From NCBI RefSeq assembly GCF_964340395.1, contig NC_135555.1, positions 11,248,931 through 11,288,930 on the forward strand: a stretch of DNA of 40,000 bases, in the 5' to 3' direction. The DNA comes from Glandiceps talaboti (lineage: Eukaryota; Hemichordata; Enteropneusta; Spengelidae). Below, piece after piece: positions 33,001 through 40,000 of the stretch. The position numbers and the translations under genes were made by a program. Each line of letters starts with the position of its first letter. Positions within the stretch are counted from its first letter, which is position 1. The notes below the pieces were generated by a model. The model was given only the letters and a program-made list of their open reading frames with translations, had not been told where the DNA came from and made no database searches.

Positions 33001-34726
33001 TTGTTCTCATTTTGGTCAAATTCAAGGCCAGGTCATACAAAAGCAGAAAATTAAATAAGGCTACCACAATGCATGTTATGATTTATCAAGTAATTTTGAC
33101 ATATTGCACATAACAAAGATAGTACTTCAGATAAATTAAAGGTAGAATTCACTTCAAGGACCAATTTCCTCGAAAATCAAAAGTTCTTGAACTATCTCCA
33201 AACTTTTTCCATACACAAGCTTGTGCCAGGTCCTCTTTAAATATGAAAAGACAATTTAGGGTTTCTGTCTTATTTTCATGGAAATGAACAGTCTGTTGAA
33301 CACAGTATTCAGTGGCCATGTTGAATTCCGAAATGGTTTAATTTTGTCGTCACATTTTTAAAAAAATTGTATGGTGACCCCTTGATGCTTTTCTTGATTT
33401 TAACTTAGTATAGTTTTGAGTTTTCTTGAACACAGTGTAAGAATTTTATTTCCGAGGCACATATTATTTAACAATCAATTATTTAACAACTTTTTTTGGA
33501 AAGATAGGGACACCTTTTCACAGGATGACTTTTACTTATATATATGTTTTTCCTACACAGATTATTGTTGACAAGATACCAGCTGATATGGGTGAAGTTT
33601 TAGACAGAATTTGTACAGATCCCAAGTATCAAGAACTTTATGTCAATTTGGTAAGGTTTGCATTGTTTTGTCATTCTCAGATTAGTAGTTTCAGTAGTCC
33701 AGTTATTGAAGTTCCAGACACTTTGCATGAAAGGATTGCCAACCCCCCACCCCCACCCCACCCCCAAGATTGCATAATTTGGCCACTAGGGTTGCTACTT
33801 GGAAGAGGTGTTTTGATATGCTATATTTAGGTTAAACAAAAAAATTATTACTTTGGTCGTGAAGAGGGCCATTCGGAAAAGACACTTTCATCGGAAGTGC
33901 ATCACAGTACAATTATAGTTGAAGCCTTGTTTAAAATGATAGGATTTCCTTGTCCTTTGGTTAAGGCTAAAGTTGATAATATTCACACATAGCCTGAATT
34001 AGATTCACCATATAGAAACATTTTAATTATTTTGAAAACTAACATTATTACACAACTTAAAGGGGACAAATACTTGTGAATTCTTATTATTTAATTAAAC
34101 TTGGATGTTAAATGAGATGAAATATATGTGGTTTATTCGGTTTCACTTATTAGTGCAGAGTTAGTATTGATGCAGACATAGTGACCTACGGGTATTGCTA
34201 GCCTAGGGAACATATTTTTGACAACTTGTATCATTATATCATTACAATAACATAACAATGTTCAACATGTCGACAACATGTTCAATGGAAGTTGCCTAGC
34301 AAGGCCCATAGGTCACTTCTGCCCAAATTGAGATTATGGTGGCTCCATACTGACAAGTGATCATGAAAGTGAGTGAAACCAATACATTTTATGTCTTTCA
34401 ACAGCCATAGTGAATTTACAAGGTATCCTCTCCCTTTGATATCAGAATGTAACAATAAATGTCATGACTTTGTCTTGCAGGCTCCTTATTATAACCAATC
34501 AGCTCCATGTGTTCAGGACAACTTCTCACTTCATCGTACTTACATTATTTATCGTACATTGGGACTGAGACATCTCACTGTGGTGGATCGTCACAACCAG
34601 GTGGTTGGTTTCTTAACGCGGAAAGATCTAATGGGATTCAAATTAGAAGAAACACTTGCCGAATTGATCTCAGAAAATCGACAATTAAGTCAACCAACAG
34701 TAGAAATGTCTGCCATGGATGCATAG
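20411..34726 (+). CDS. CLC-6/7-like chloride/proton antiporter (15 exons)
   Basis: Predicted 865-residue endolysosomal 2Cl-/H+ exchanger. Exons: 20411-20736, 21487-21616, 22355-22435, 23057-23232, 23730-23822, 24360-24603, 25433-25627, 26147-26232, 26613-26752, 29790-29961, 30426-30597, 31475-31644, 32413-32689, 33561-33650, 34481-34726. All introns are GT-AG and all phases fit. Visible landmarks: YESLDY in the N-terminus, GSGIPE (187-192, Ser giving Cl- preference), GPEGPMIH with gating Glu231, [31 protein letters not shown] with proton Glu298, LACWTAG, a variant GLVVPMLLIGA pore motif, and two C-terminal CBS domains (about 675-730 and 790-840). The family lengths are 869 (ClC-6) and 805 (ClC-7). 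The C-terminus ([21 protein letters not shown]) is closest to ClC-7, while the glycosylated luminal loop recalls ClC-6. Start: ATG at 20411 has a good Kozak context (A at -3, G at +4); the in-frame ATG at 20402 is an alternative. Confidence 0.95.
21263..21465 (-). mobile_element. Older truncated SINE copy in CLC intron 1
   Basis: Matches the 3' half of the SINE at 28801-29167: AATAATAATG start, CTTTCCCACACTGTGCTCAA, CTTCCTCAACTCCC, CATAGGATTAAAACATTCAC and ATTGTAACCT, with many substitutions. The tRNA head is missing. Confidence 0.82.
21487..21616 (+). CDS. CLC exon 2: first membrane helix
   Basis: Acceptor TTCCACACAG, donor ATTCAG|GTAAAC. It encodes [20 protein letters not shown] and the following helix residues (helix B region), then [13 protein letters not shown]. 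Confidence 0.93.
22355..22435 (+). CDS. CLC exon 3: helix C
   Basis: 81 bp, phase 0, acceptor ATTTTTCAG, donor GTTGTT|GTAAGT. It encodes [20 protein letters not shown] then AASLPVV, a hydrophobic helix that leads into the GSGIP loop. Confidence 0.93.
22612..22684. repeat. (TTTTA)n with poly-T/poly-G, CLC intron 3
   Basis: About ten pentamer units followed by T and G homopolymers. Confidence 0.95.
23057..23232 (+). CDS. CLC exon 4: selectivity and gating motifs
   Basis: Acceptor TTTTGTAG, donor ATTGG|GTATGT. It contains [13 protein letters not shown] (Ser at the anion-coordinating position) and [16 protein letters not shown] with the external gating glutamate. The residue before that Glu is Pro (codon CCT) where animal CLCs normally have Lys or Arg. 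Confidence 0.95.
23320..23696. repeat. Minisatellite, about 32-bp unit, CLC intron 4
   Basis: About ten or eleven imperfect copies of CAGCCATCTTTGAATAGACC plus TTTCCATAATAG. Open frames across it are by-products of the repeat. Confidence 0.85.
23730..23822 (+). CDS. CLC exon 5
   Basis: 93 bp, acceptor GTCTTACAG, donor GATAG|GTAAGT. It encodes [20 protein letters not shown] and [11 protein letters not shown], matching the VGAGLPQFQS..FNFPYFRSDRD segment of ClC-6. Confidence 0.95.
23895..24055. repeat. Degenerate GAAAGGGGTTTG repeat, CLC intron 5
   Basis: Four purine-rich copies of (T)GAAAGGGGTTGG-like sequence at roughly 50-bp spacing. Confidence 0.45.
24360..24603 (+). CDS. CLC exon 6: proton-glutamate region
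   Basis: Acceptor CTATTACAG, donor TTTCAG|GTAATT. It contains [20 protein letters not shown] and [13 protein letters not shown]. The second Glu of MEE (Glu298) aligns with the internal proton glutamate of exchangers (ClC-7 E314, CLC-ec1 E203), so coupled exchange and not channel behaviour is expected. Confidence 0.96.
24622..24795. repeat. (AATC)n-type array in CLC intron 6
   Basis: Degenerate AATC/AACC tetranucleotides immediately after the exon 6 donor. The reading frame that continues into them is not coding. Confidence 0.93.
25433..25627 (+). CDS. CLC exon 7
   Basis: 195 bp, phase 0, acceptor GTTTTTCAG, donor ATTATT|GTGAGT. It encodes [20 protein letters not shown] followed by [13 protein letters not shown], the conserved GxxGGLLGAxFNxLN segment, with a basic cytosolic stretch. 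Confidence 0.94.
25703..25840. mobile_element. Palindromic element in CLC intron 7
   Basis: Left end GGGGCACATTCAATTTGCAC and the reverse complement of the right end GGGTGCATTTGATGTTGCAC align, and both continue into AATCAT. Total about 138 bp. No convincing target duplication, so it is a MITE candidate only. Confidence 0.5.
26147..26232 (+). CDS. CLC exon 8
   Basis: 86 bp, acceptor TTTTACAG, donor CAAGC|GTGAGT. It encodes [28 protein letters not shown]: a helix end and the start of the luminal loop with two cysteines. Confidence 0.9.
26613..26752 (+). CDS. CLC exon 9: luminal loop
   Basis: 140 bp, acceptor CCTGAACAG, donor GAAT|GTAAGT. It encodes [20 protein letters not shown], then YSCPPG and two N-glycosylation sequons, N478-E-T and N485-L-T. 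ClC-6 is glycosylated in this loop, whereas ClC-7 is not and relies on Ostm1. Confidence 0.88.
28801..29167 (-). mobile_element. tRNA-derived SINE (full length) in CLC intron 9
   Basis: Read on the minus strand, it starts with a tRNA-like head: box A TGGTTAGCGTGACCGG (29134-29149) and box B GGTTCGAGCCC (29103-29113, exact consensus for RNA polymerase III). A central body follows, then the tail AAAGCGCTTTGAGCACGGAG and GCGCTATATAAGAA, ending in (ATT)n. The GCGCTATATAA tail is typical of SINEs mobilised by L2-type LINEs. Confidence 0.88.
29790..29961 (+). CDS. CLC exon 10
   Basis: Acceptor TTATTTATAG, donor ATGCT|GTAAGT. The frame reads [20 protein letters not shown] and ..[23 protein letters not shown], aligned with ..AAAFFNTPEKSVVSLF.. 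and LACWTYG..SAGVFIPSL of ClC-7. Confidence 0.93.
30006..30046. repeat. (CAGA)n microsatellite in CLC intron 10
   Basis: About nine units, followed by CATG and CTTAC/CTACC runs. Confidence 0.95.
30311..30440 (+). repeat. Three tandem copies of the exon 11 splice acceptor
   Basis: TATTTTCATTAG|TTTGATGGGG (AG at 30319-30320), TATTTTCATTAG|TTTGATAGGG (30371-30372) and the real TATTTTGATCAG|TTTGATTGGT (30424-30425), spaced 52 and 53 bp. The two upstream copies lead to early stop codons if used. Confidence 0.7.
30426..30597 (+). CDS. CLC exon 11
   Basis: Acceptor TTTTGATCAG, donor ATCATG|GTATGA. It encodes [20 protein letters not shown] and [23 protein letters not shown], the conserved GAAAxxGGxxRMTxSLTVI element. 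Two degenerate copies of its acceptor precede it at about 52-bp spacing. Confidence 0.95.
30687..30774. repeat. Tandem duplication of 44 bp, CLC intron 11
   Basis: Two units (30687-30730, 30731-30774) differing at one base, starting ACATTTGATGAGGCATGTAC. Probably a recent slippage or repair duplication. Confidence 0.9.
30820..31195. repeat. Tandem duplication (about 108-bp unit), second unit interrupted by a MITE
   Basis: Unit 1 (30820-30927) and unit 2 (30928-30978 plus 31142-31195) share CATG-CTG-GACTCC, TGTCCATAGCAA-GAC, CTGAACA and TTTCTC-GCAA blocks. Unit 1 still has the uninterrupted insertion site. Confidence 0.65.
30979..31131. mobile_element. Palindromic MITE with 10-bp target-site duplication
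   Basis: Both ends fold back: AGTCTAGCTGCT at the left and AGTCTTGCTGCT as the reverse complement of the right end. The palindrome extends through TTCTTCCGATAC. It is flanked by direct repeats AGGACTGCCA at 30969-30978 and 31132-31141. It lies in CLC intron 11. Confidence 0.8.
31475..31644 (+). CDS. CLC exon 12
   Basis: Acceptor CTGATTTCAG, donor AAAGC|GTAAGT. It encodes [27 protein letters not shown].. and ends the membrane domain before the linker to CBS1. Confidence 0.94.
32413..32689 (+). CDS. CLC exon 13: CBS1
   Basis: 277 bp, acceptor CCCATACAG, donor CAACAG|GTATCT. It encodes [20 protein letters not shown].., HGGFPVV and [15 protein letters not shown], a typical CBS fold, then an acidic linker. 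Confidence 0.94.
33561..33650 (+). CDS. CLC exon 14: inter-CBS linker
   Basis: 90 bp, phase 0, acceptor CCTACACAG, donor AATTTG|GTAAGG. It encodes [30 protein letters not shown]. This replaces the usual MDLSEFMNPSP lead into CBS2. Confidence 0.88.
34481..34726 (+). CDS. CLC exon 15: CBS2 and C-terminus
   Basis: Acceptor GTCTTGCAG, stop TAG at 34724-34726. It contains [20 protein letters not shown] and [15 protein letters not shown], the most conserved part of the ClC-7 C-terminus, then a Glu/Gln/Ser-rich tail ending MSAMDA. No AATAAA is visible in the following 1.9 kb; the first one noted is near 36678. Confidence 0.95.
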   Translation, partial: APYYNQSAPCVQDNFSLHRTYIIYRTLGLRHLTVVDRHNQVVGFLTRKDLMGFKLEETLAELISENRQLSQPTVEMSAMDA

Positions 34727-36743
34727 ACAAAGAGACTTTGGAAAATTGACAGACTGAGTGTGCCCTGACTTGCAATGTGGCTGCATATAGACAAGGAGAT
34801 AAGGGAAAACTGACAGTGTGCCCTGATCATGATGTGCAGCGTTTTTAGGGGAAGAATATTAAGAATATCTCTTCTTACAATGTTGACTGGACCATACTCT
34901 TGTTTTGCAGATTTCAATACATTCAGACTAAGAATAATAACATTTAAATATTCTCTATATTTTATACATACATAGATTGGTCATGTATACAGGTACTGAC
35001 ACACTCATACACACAAGTACAAATGTACATACATGACATTGGTACTGTACACATATTGAGGCTATCATAGGAACATCTCTATTATTCATTTACTTCCATA
35101 GGGTAACATTTCTGACCTATTGATGAGGAACACAAGTCTGGGGTTTTTTTTAAGTAGATAACTTGTCTGGGGTATGTGTTTCCATTTACATAAAAATCTT
35201 GTCATAACTACAGGGTTTAAAGGTCATATTTGTCAAGAAAGCAGAACAAGTGAGTTAGATTATTCATCCATGAGTATGTGGTCATTTATACCATGCACAA
35301 GCCAAGTTGCACGAGCCAAGTTGAACAACAAAATATGGAATTTATACCATGGTTTCTCTACGTCACTACAACACACATCTATGACACAACAGCATGTGTC
35401 TATGTCACTGGTCCTGCTGTGTTCGAAATATGAGTCAAAACATTCAAAATTACCATTACTTTCTCCGATTTTTCTTTCATATTACTGGCACTGGTATAAT
35501 TATGTTATTCTCCAACATTTTTCTTGAATCAGCTAGAAAATACTCATGACCTAAGTCTAGCATTAGTGACAAAGCCCCCTTAGGCGACTTGTATTTTCCT
35601 TGGCTGAATGAAGAAAAATATTGAGGAATAACAATCCATTACTTTCTGATTTATTAGGAAGAATATTTGAATTTTTGTTACCCTGAAAAGTATCACCAAC
35701 AAGTGGCTTTATGAAGAATGCCACTCTAGGAAACACACGTATTTTCATAAACATTGGGGCAGGAGATTCATTTCATGATTTCACATCACTGAATTTTTGC
35801 CCAGTTGGCAAGAAATACCAAATTTAAACTCTTATTCACCTCTGTTGTCCTGCCATTGTTACACTGTTGCCTCGTGTTTTTTTTTTTTTTTTTTTTTTGT
35901 TGTTTTGTTTTGTTTTTTTGGTTTTTTTTTTTTGGGGGGGGGGGCAGGCATACATATTGATTAGATGAACAATGAATAATCATGAATCACAAGTGCTTTA
36001 TTCCTTCACGTAGTCATGAATATGCATTGCTCAGCTAATTAATATTCATGCTGATAACACCCATGATGCAGCAGTGTATTACTGAAAGAACAATAGAGGT
36101 GATAAAAAAAGGTTCAATTTTGTGTTTCTTGGCAACCAAGTGATAATTATGTGACACGAAATCATGAAATGATTCTCCAGAACCTAAAATGTAAAATGTA
36201 AAAACATGAAATTCCTTTATTTCCAGGAGTTATGTTTCCCTTCAATGGTGTAAACACCAGGACAACAGGAGTCACCGCATGCAACATTTTTTCTCAAGAA
36301 TCTTAAGCTTTATCAATATTTTACTCGTAAATGACCACCAGATACTGCATGGTGAAAACTCTATAGGATAATAATAGACTGACAATTTATTTCCTTTCAA
36401 CAAAATGATGAACCAACAAATATCTGTGATCATTTCAAAAACACCAGTAACAAGCTTTGATTTGGCAAAATTTAGAAGCTAGTTTGATTTTCAAACAAGT
36501 TGGTTCCCAGGTAAAAGTGCATTATCCTATCTTCAGAGAGACTGGTACGAATATTGTACATTTTGTAGACTTTTCTCTGCAAGTGTGTACTTTTTATTAC
36601 TTGTCAAGATCCTTCAAAGTATTCGAAATATAAATGCAATTTCACCTTTGCGTTAGCGAGACTGTGCATAGACTCTGAAATAAACTGTAATTTACATATT
36701 TAAAAGAATCAGTAATTTATCAAATGCATGTGCAAGGTTTTCA

Positions 36744-36850
<107 letters not shown>

Positions 36851-37505
36851 AGAGGGGGGGGGAGACAGGCAGAAGCTACATTTCATGCTGTATACATCGT
36901 TTGCAAGGTGAACTATACATATATACCACACATAATGACCTCGTTCGCGCTCGTGTATGCTAATTTCACCATCTAGTATTATATATTTTAACTAGTATAA
37001 TTAATTTTAATGTCAGTGCAATAAGTACATCTTTTCAGTTGTGCAGCAAAATTAAAAATAGGTAGGTAGGTCGGAATTGTTATGTTATTTTTCTTTAAAT
37101 TTTTATTACTGCGACCCCAAGATAAGATACTCGTCGGTCACAATATTTCCATGAGAGTTTGATGGGTGTAAAAGAAGTAAATGAAGACAACTATAGTTAA
37201 GTTGACGAACACTCTAAGCAGAGTGCAATTGTACTGTTATAGCCTAATTTCTCTATTAAATATTTTTTTTCTTAAAAGTGACCAAAGATGAGGCAAAGTC
37301 ATGAAGCTGTACATTGAAATAGAAATAAATAGTTACCATTTTACCTTTTTGTGTAGGGCTGGCGGGTGTACACTAGGGTCAGTAGGGTTATCGGATCGAA
37401 ACACACTATTTTTTAGCACAACTGAACTGATAAGGTTCAGTAGTGCTATAAGCATCGGTAAGTGTCAGTCTGTCTGTCTGTCTGTCTGACTGTCTGTCTG
37501 TGCTT

Positions 37506-38050
37506 GCGTGCTTGTGTGTGTGTGTAAACAACTTAAAGTCAAAACCGCTGGACCAAATGCTATGATATTTGATGGGTATATTACCTTTGGTGTCTAGTTT
37601 GGGATTTGTTCAAATCAAAATTATCGTACACTGGTGTGTGATTTGGGTAAAATAATATCATTTTTGGTCAAAAATCTTAAATTCAAAAATTATTTAGGAG
37701 ATTGGTCTTAAATTTGATGGTATCGTGCTTAGGGTGTGTAGATTAGGATTTGTTCATGATTCCTTCAGTAATATGCAAATTAAGGCTAAAGATGTGTCTT
37801 TTTGGTCAAAAATTTAATTCCAAAATTACTGAGCAGACTGGGTTGAATGGGGATGCATAGATGAAGAAATATAATGATCTCATCAGCGATATGCAAATTA
37901 GATGTACAAAAAATGTGAATTTTGGTCAAAACCTTATATTTCAAAAAGTTCTTGGTCAATGAGACTGAAACTTGTTGAGATGTTTATAAAAGTGTTACTC
38001 TGCAGATTTTGTTGGAAACATTTTGACACACTTTGAACAACCAGATGCCA
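37506..38050 (+). repeat. Dispersed repeat with recurring TTTTGGTCAAAA motif
   Basis: The segment has several internal occurrences of TTTTGGTCAAAA followed by AT-rich sequence and ATATGCAAATTA. Part of it (37631-37690) matches 19217-19320 in inverse orientation (CACTGGTGTGTGATT..AATAATATCAT..TTGGTCAAAAA). Confidence 0.55.
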
Positions 38051-38084
38051 GTATATTTTGCTAAAATAACAACATCATCTGGTA

Positions 38085-38270
38085 GGTAAGTGAGTAAACA
38101 TTCAAAAGATGTATGCAAATATCCATAGCAACCATGACCACGCCCATAGTAACACCCAAACGATGGTGAAATTTACAAAGGTAACAAGGATTCTTAGGCA
38201 AGTGAACATTAAAAAAGTGTATGCAAAAAATACCTAGCAACAAGACCACGCCCGTAACGACAGTCAAATG
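38085..38270. repeat. Imperfect tandem duplication, about 110-bp period
   Basis: Two copies share AAGTGA-AAACATT-AAAA, GTATGCAAA, TAGCAAC and GACCACGCCC. Confidence 0.6.
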
Positions 38271-38499
38271 CGTATGTTACAACTATTTGTAAACAAATAT
38301 GCCCAATTTCAAGCCCCTGTGGTAGTACAACAAAACATGATAAAGGTGTCAATAAATATTGTTGTTACTACAGGTGTACCTTGGCCCTTGCAGGGGTGGT
38401 CTGTTCAAAACACTATTATCTCTAATAATTCTCAAAAATGATACAAAATTGAACAATACAATCATTTGTCCAACATTTCGACTCAAAACTCAGTCACAG

Positions 38500-38500
<1 letters not shown>

Positions 38501-38575
<75 letters not shown>

Positions 38576-38576
38576 A
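38501..38576. repeat. (TA)n microsatellite
   Basis: About 37 TA units with one TATG interruption. Confidence 0.97.
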
Positions 38577-38705
38577 AAGTGATAACACGGTGTCTTTTAA
38601 TAGTTCACAACAACAGATAGATATAGTTACAGAACTAACACAATTTTTTACTGATGTTCATTAATATTCATAAGCATAGTAAAATGAGGGCAGAAATAAA
38701 AGACA

Positions 38706-40000
38706 AGTTGCGGGCGCGCTGGACCATGATGTAATGCTCTATTGGTGTCGTCAGTGACAGCAAATAAACAAACAGCGCTACACCGGCTATACGATGCAAA
38801 TCTTATGACAGTCTTGCTCACCATGACAGCCATAATCAAATAAACGTACACACAGTGATAAATATATAAATATCCCGGATTGATATACTTGACAGTGTGC
38901 AACTTAAAAAGCTTGCCTTCTGTGAAGTGACGAGTTGATGTAAATCCTGGCAACTTCGATTCTTCAAGACAATCCCAACTGGAACTGCTTCGAGTTTCTT
39001 TGAAAGTCCAGAAAATATACTAAGTGATTTCATTTGGTAAGTGCCATTGCTTTTAGCAAAATTTCATCATTTATCAACCCGGATGATATTGTGAGGCAGC
39101 AAACCCCTGAAAAAAAACACCTTGGTTTTTGGTTAGCATCTACAACCGGCAGTTTACTCAAGGTTTTAATATTTCAAACTGACCGATAGAGTTTTATGTG
39201 TTAGTACGATAGTATAGTGATTCTTAAGTTCTAGTTGTAAACTATCTCGACAGGTCGTAATATTACTATGACATTTACACTGGTAAAAGAATACTGGCAA
39301 TTGTTTGCTGCGCAAGTACCTGGAAAAATAATAATCTTACAGTGCGCTAAAGATTGGACACAAATCATACTGGGTTGGTTGGGAGTTGTCACTATTTTGG
39401 GGGGGCAATAACATTTTTGATTACATATTTGCAATGACAGAGGATGGCCATGGGGTTGGGGGTGAGTAATTTTGTGTAAGGTCTTGGGGAGGAAATAGCC
39501 ATCTTTACAAGGCACTGGACTCGCCCCTTATAATGTGGACGTGTTAAGTCCCCAACAAAAATTTTGGTTTACAAAATGTACACGGCTCTGTGTTTAATTC
39601 CCTGTCAGAATTTAAAATCGCACACTTTCTTTCCAATTCACGTGAATCATTTACACAACACAACACAACACAACACAACACAACACAACACAACACAACA
39701 CAACACAACACAACACAGCGAAGTGTAAATGAATAGCTCACGGCTGAATGTATTTGAGTGGAAAAAATATAATTCTAAACCTTACTTATAAACTACTTTC
39801 AAAGATAACGAAACGGTCAATGGAGACTGTTGTTTTGACCATAAACGTTGGTCGAGAGAGATTTACCCAACGACTATGTTCCGACGTTTTTGAGTCAACT
39901 TAGATGTCAATTTTCGCCATGAAACACACAGATACAACAGTCAGATTTACGTGGTGGGTTTAAAATCAGTCGGTGAGGTGGTTATAAATCTTCACAGTGT
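38706..40000 (-). mobile_element. 1.6-kb dispersed repeat, copy 2 (inverted, runs off the window)
   Basis: Inverse counterpart of 16125-17772. It carries a TTGTG pentamer array (39655-39716, CACAA on this strand) where copy 1 has only two or three units near 16436. The window ends inside or just at its end. Confidence 0.75.
39655..39716. repeat. (CACAA)n pentamer array
   Basis: About 12 units inside dispersed repeat copy 2. It is expanded relative to copy 1. Confidence 0.95.

Noticed and set aside
35786-35983. Lys-rich open frame over a poly-T/poly-G tract
   Set aside because: Caused by the homopolymers; no gene context.

Overview
This window is from an invertebrate animal genome. It is AT-rich, with long introns, GT-AG splice sites, many microsatellites and decayed transposons. 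It holds two spliced protein-coding genes, transcribed divergently from a repeat-filled intergenic region. No bacterial, viral or CRISPR-type system is visible.

Left half, minus strand (3574-14362): a cytoplasmic intermediate filament (IF) gene assembled from eight exons whose phases all fit, about 492 codons. Five exon lengths and phases fit the human lamin A grid, quoted from memory: 283 = 157+126, then 186 (171 in lamin A), 126 and 224 (221 in lamin A). The gene therefore appears to keep the lamin-type long coil 1B that chordate cytoplasmic IFs have lost. It has no visible nuclear localisation signal, lamin Ig-fold or CaaX box. The long coil 1B argues against a chordate; a hemichordate or a lophotrochozoan are possibilities, but the species cannot be fixed from the sequence alone.

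Right half, plus strand (20411-34726): a CLC-6/7-type chloride/proton antiporter gene with fifteen exons and a predicted 865 residues. It contains the membrane domain, a luminal loop with two N-glycosylation sequons, and two CBS domains. Both key glutamates are present, but the usual GKEGP/GREGP motif reads GPEGP. A second candidate N-terminal coding block lies at 19828-20089, just upstream.

Repeats. IF intron 2 carries a decayed non-LTR retrotransposon (about 11010-12620) followed by a second copy of its 3' end. A second LINE fragment (endonuclease plus start of reverse transcriptase) lies at 14800-16110. It abuts a 1.6 kb dispersed repeat that recurs inverted at 38706-40000. Two antisense tRNA-derived SINE copies of different age sit in CLC introns 1 and 9. 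CLC introns also hold a 32-bp minisatellite, palindromic MITE-like elements (one with a 10-bp target duplication) and tandem decoy copies of a 3' splice site. The regions 1-3530 and 34727-40000 contain no gene that can be supported.

The two genes have no evident functional link: one builds cytoskeletal filaments, the other acidifies or loads chloride into late endosomes/lysosomes. The most interesting points are the lamin-like exon grid combined with a degenerate helix-termination motif, complementary compound microsatellites flanking IF exons 2-6, the GPEGP substitution, the triplicated splice acceptor, and the MITE whose empty site is preserved in a neighbouring tandem copy.
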